A stretch of DNA of 22,500 bases from Chrysomallon squamiferum. Taxonomy: Eukaryota > Mollusca > Gastropoda > Neomphalida > Peltospiridae. Every line of letters starts with the position of its first letter. Position 1 is the stretch's first letter. The position numbers and the translations under genes were made by a program. Positions 19,901 to 22,500 of the stretch are shown in pieces. The stretch covers positions 6,143,332-6,165,831 of the forward strand of contig CM022675.1 in NCBI GenBank assembly GCA_012295275.1. The letters run 5' to 3'. The notes under the pieces were generated by a model that did not search any database, had not been told where the DNA came from, and was given only the letters and a program-made list of their open reading frames with translations.

Positions 19901-22121
19901 GGCAGAAATCGTTTCTGATCTGAATATTAAAAACAGTGAAGGCAAAACTCCTCTTTTTACAGCTGTGGAGTACAAACACAACCATGTTGTTTTCTATCTA
20001 CTGGAACATGGAGCTGATCCTAATATAACAGACAGTGATAAGAAGTCTGCTTTACACATAGCAGCTAAGTATGGAGAATTAGAGATAGTGACAGCACTGA
20101 TTGAAAAAGGTGCTGATGTTAATATTAAAAGCAATACAGGTAAAACTCCTCTTCTTGAACTTACGGGTATATGCTTTAATCATAATCTCTGGATTATAAT
20201 TTTGTGTTTGCTGGAACATGGAGCTGATCCTAATTTAACAGACAGTGATAACAATTCTGTTTTACACTTAGCAGCTAAACATGGAAAATCTGAAGTTGTG
20301 ACAGCGCTGATCAAAAAAGGTGCTAATGTAAACATTAGAAACAAAGTAGGTGAAACTCCTCTTCTTAAAGCTGTACATCATCAATACCTCTGTCATGATT
20401 CTCGTAATGAACATTGTGCAGTAGTTTTGTATTTGCTGGAACATGGAGCTGATCCTTTTTTGACAGACTGTGATAACAATTCTGTTTTACACTTAGCACC
20501 TCAACTAAGCAAAATTGAAATTTTTAAAGCACTCATAGAAAAAGGTGTTGATGTCAATATTAAAAACAGCAGAGGTGAAACTCCTCTTTATACAGCTATA
20601 AACAGATATCAATATGGTACATTCTTTGATGATAAACATTGTGAAATAATTTTGTATTTACTTGCACAGGGAGCTGAACCTAATTTAACAGACTCTGATA
20701 ACAATTCTGTTTTACACTTAGCAGCTAAACATGGAAAAATAGAAATAGTGAGAGCACTGATAAAAAAAGGTGTTGATGTAAACATTAAAAACAGTGAAGG
20801 TAAAACTCCTCTTTTTACAGCTGTGGAGTACAAACACAACCATGTTGTTTTCTATCTGCTGAAACATGAAGCTGATCCTAATATAACAGACAGTGCTAAG
20901 AAGTCTGCTTTACACATAGCAGCTGAACAGGGAGAAATAGAAATTGTGAAAGCGCTGATAGAAAATTATGTTGATGTAAACATTAGAAACAACAAAGGTA
21001 AAACTCCTCTTCTTACAGCTATAGAACAATACGTTTTTCGTAATGAACATTGTGCAGTAGTTTTGTATTTGCTGGAACATGGAGCTGATCCTTTTTTGAC
21101 AGACTGTGATAACAATTCTGCTTTATACTTAGCAGCTATGTATGGAAAAATTGAAGTTGTGACAGAACTGATTGAAAAAGGTGTTGAAGTAAACATTAAA
21201 AACAGCAGAGGTGAAACTCCTCTTTATACAGCTATAAACATATGTCAATATGATACATCCTTTGATGATAAACATTGCGAAATAATTATGTATTTACTTG
21301 CACATGGAGCTGATCCTAATTTAACAGACAGATATGACAATTCTGTTTTACACTTAGCAGCTGAACAGGGACATATGGAAATTGTGACAGTTCTGATTGA
21401 AGAAGTTGCTGAAGTAAATATTGTAAACAAAGAACATAAAACTCCTCTATATGCAGCTGTATACAACAGACAGAATGAAGTTGTAGTTTATTTACTTGAA
21501 CATGGAGCTGATCCTAATATAACAGATGGTGATAATACATCTGTTTTACACATAGCAGTTAAACAAGGAAATATAGAAATTGTGACAGCACTGATAAAAA
21601 ACGGTGTTGACATGAATATTAGAAACAGTGAAGGTAAAACTCCTCTTTTTACAGCTGTTCACTACAAACAGAACGATGTAGTTTTGTATTTACTGGAACA
21701 TGGAGCTGATCCTAATTTAAAAGACAGTGACAACAATTCTGTGTTACACTTAGCAGCTAAACAGGGAAATATAGAAATTGTCAGAGCATTGATTAATAAA
21801 AGTGTTGATGTAAATATTAAAAACAATAAAGGAAAAACTCCTCTTCTTACAGTTATGAACCGCAGACAGTACAAAATAGCTTTGCATTTACTGGAACATG
21901 GAGCTAATCCTAATGTAATAGACAATGATAAGAATTCTGCCTTACATGTAGCAGCAAAACGTGGATTAACAGCAGTTGTGAAGGCACTTGTGGAAAAAGG
22001 TGTTGATGTAAATACTCCTAATGCAAGGGGACAAACACCTGTCGAGATGGTTGGTGGTAGACGTAGGGAAAAACAGAAGATTGTTTCCTATTTATTGAGT
22101 CATAGTGCTAAGGAAAATTAA
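16993..22121 (+). CDS. nSTAND3-like NTPase with ankyrin repeats (terminal exon)
   Basis: One 5129-bp exon follows acceptor GATGCAG (AG at 16991-16992) and ends at TAA (22119-22121). It reads V-FTTSRINSVDW after splicing. Numbering from that V, residues 1-330 form a P-loop STAND NTPase of the nSTAND3 type: Walker A GCPGSGKT (38-45), Walker B IILIDDIFG (84-92), a sensor-like IITLRN (123-128), the FPQVC and EFFKKP motifs (197-221), and a winged-helix TYLTRYNNRYTFIH (303-316). Residues 330-503 are helical with no family recognised. Residues 504-796 are degenerate ankyrin-like repeats, and 797-1709 are 26 clear ankyrin repeats. By family analogy it is a cytosolic NLR-like sensor in which the ankyrins bind ligand and ATP/GTP controls oligomerisation. 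No death, TIR or HEPN domain is seen, so the output is unknown. It lacks introns despite its size. Confidence 0.9.
19380..22118 (+). repeat. 26 ankyrin repeats as 13 A/B pairs
   Basis: Residues 797-1709 divide exactly into 26 repeats that alternate between type A (TDSDNNSVLHLAAKxGxIEI then VxALIxKGxDVNI) and type B (KNSxGKTPLFTAV then VVxYLLEHGADPNx). Type A is always 33 residues. Seven of 13 type B units are longer, always between the two helices: +18, +4, +9, +9, +5, +9 and about +2. An 82-bp stretch is identical at 20403-20484 and 21039-21120. Other blocks repeat at offsets of 198 bp (19740 and 19938) and 858 bp (19938 and 20796), showing recent unequal exchange or gene conversion. Confidence 0.9.
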
Positions 22122-22500
22122 ATGATAAAAAGTGTTTTGTATAAATATAACTACTAATAATAATATTTACTGCATCATGGAGACAAATGTAATTTGACTG
22201 GTGACAGGAAAATTGATGACTTGTTCCAAAATGTGAAAAATGACTTTAGATAGAACTGTTGTTGAGATCATCATCTATAAAGTCAGACCAAAATTTCTAA
22301 GACATCTCCAACATTGACAAAAATATGTTCCGAATCCAGGTTTGTCAGTATAGACATATTGGAGAAAATTGACTTTAAAGAAGTTGTGTCATTTGCGATG
22401 TGTGCCGTTAGCAACCACTTGTTTATTGTCAAAAGTCAACAAAATTTCACACGAATAATAAGTGAACTAACTGTGAAAGCTAAATAGTTCCTTCTTTATT
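22122..22500 (+). other. 3' UTR or downstream sequence
   Basis: The AT-rich sequence after the stop has no canonical AATAAA on the plus strand, so the poly(A) site may lie beyond the window. It contains the ankyrin fossil at 22164-22250 and nothing else recognisable. Confidence 0.5.
22164..22250 (+). pseudogene. Decayed ankyrin repeat after the stop codon
   Basis: A frame 43 bp beyond the TAA reads YLLHHGDKCNLTGDRKIDD, matching the type B end and type A start (YLLEHGADPNLTDSD) of the array. DNA matches include 'tatttactg', 'catggag' and 'aattt'. It runs on through LFQNVKNDFR to a TAG at 22251. In-frame stops upstream separate it from the gene. Confidence 0.5.

Noticed and set aside
18205-21925. 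Several minus-strand open frames of 73-193 codons under the NTPase-ankyrin exon
   Set aside because: They are antisense shadows of the strong plus-strand frame. Those over the ankyrin array recur with the repeat and carry no independent features.

Overview
The window is AT-rich nuclear DNA from an animal. It has spliceosomal introns with GT/AG borders, dense microsatellites of (AAT)n, (CA)n, (AG)n and (CT)n, stacked tandem duplications, and one very large ankyrin-repeat NTPase gene. A lophotrochozoan, most likely a mollusc, fits best, because such STAND-ankyrin genes and this repeat texture are common there. The species cannot be fixed from the sequence.

The right third holds the only convincing gene, on the plus strand. 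A 5.1 kb terminal exon (16993-22121) encodes an nSTAND3-like P-loop NTPase followed by degenerate and then 26 canonical ankyrin repeats, so it is an NLR-like intracellular sensor. Two small upstream exons (16218-16334 and 16760-16792) join it with consistent phase-1 borders. Two paralogous candidate first coding exons (13158-13257 and 15468-15618) each supply an ATG and the same phase-1 donor. A third copy (13960-14109) has lost both its acceptor-like AG and its donor GT and looks like a dead pseudo-exon. Either first exon gives an uninterrupted protein, of 1792 aa from exon 1A or 1809 aa from exon 1C. The ATG exons sit inside a tandem duplication (12010-13510 and 14110-15860). Exon 2 carries two short 'VNIG/VVIG' motifs that faintly recall RHIM or pseudo-palindromic amyloid signalling motifs.

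The left half (1-9340) is a mosaic of repeated modules present two to four times each. It includes three copies of a short exon-like segment ending in a perfect GTAAGT donor (4882, 6346, 7449). These could be alternative 5'-UTR exons of the same gene; this is inference. One 1.1 kb module is visibly an insertion: it is flanked by a 10-bp near-identical direct repeat, and two empty sites lie in the same window. No convincing protein gene was found in this half.

Between the two regions lie a CpG-dense patch (9620-9765), a long (CT)n tract, a frameshifted 5' fragment of a pogo/Tigger-type transposase with a CENP-B-like DNA-binding motif (9895-10040), and a CCAAT-box-bearing segment (11480-11720). 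After the stop codon there is a decayed ankyrin repeat (22164-22250), which suggests the array was once longer. No canonical AATAAA is visible on the plus strand before the window ends.
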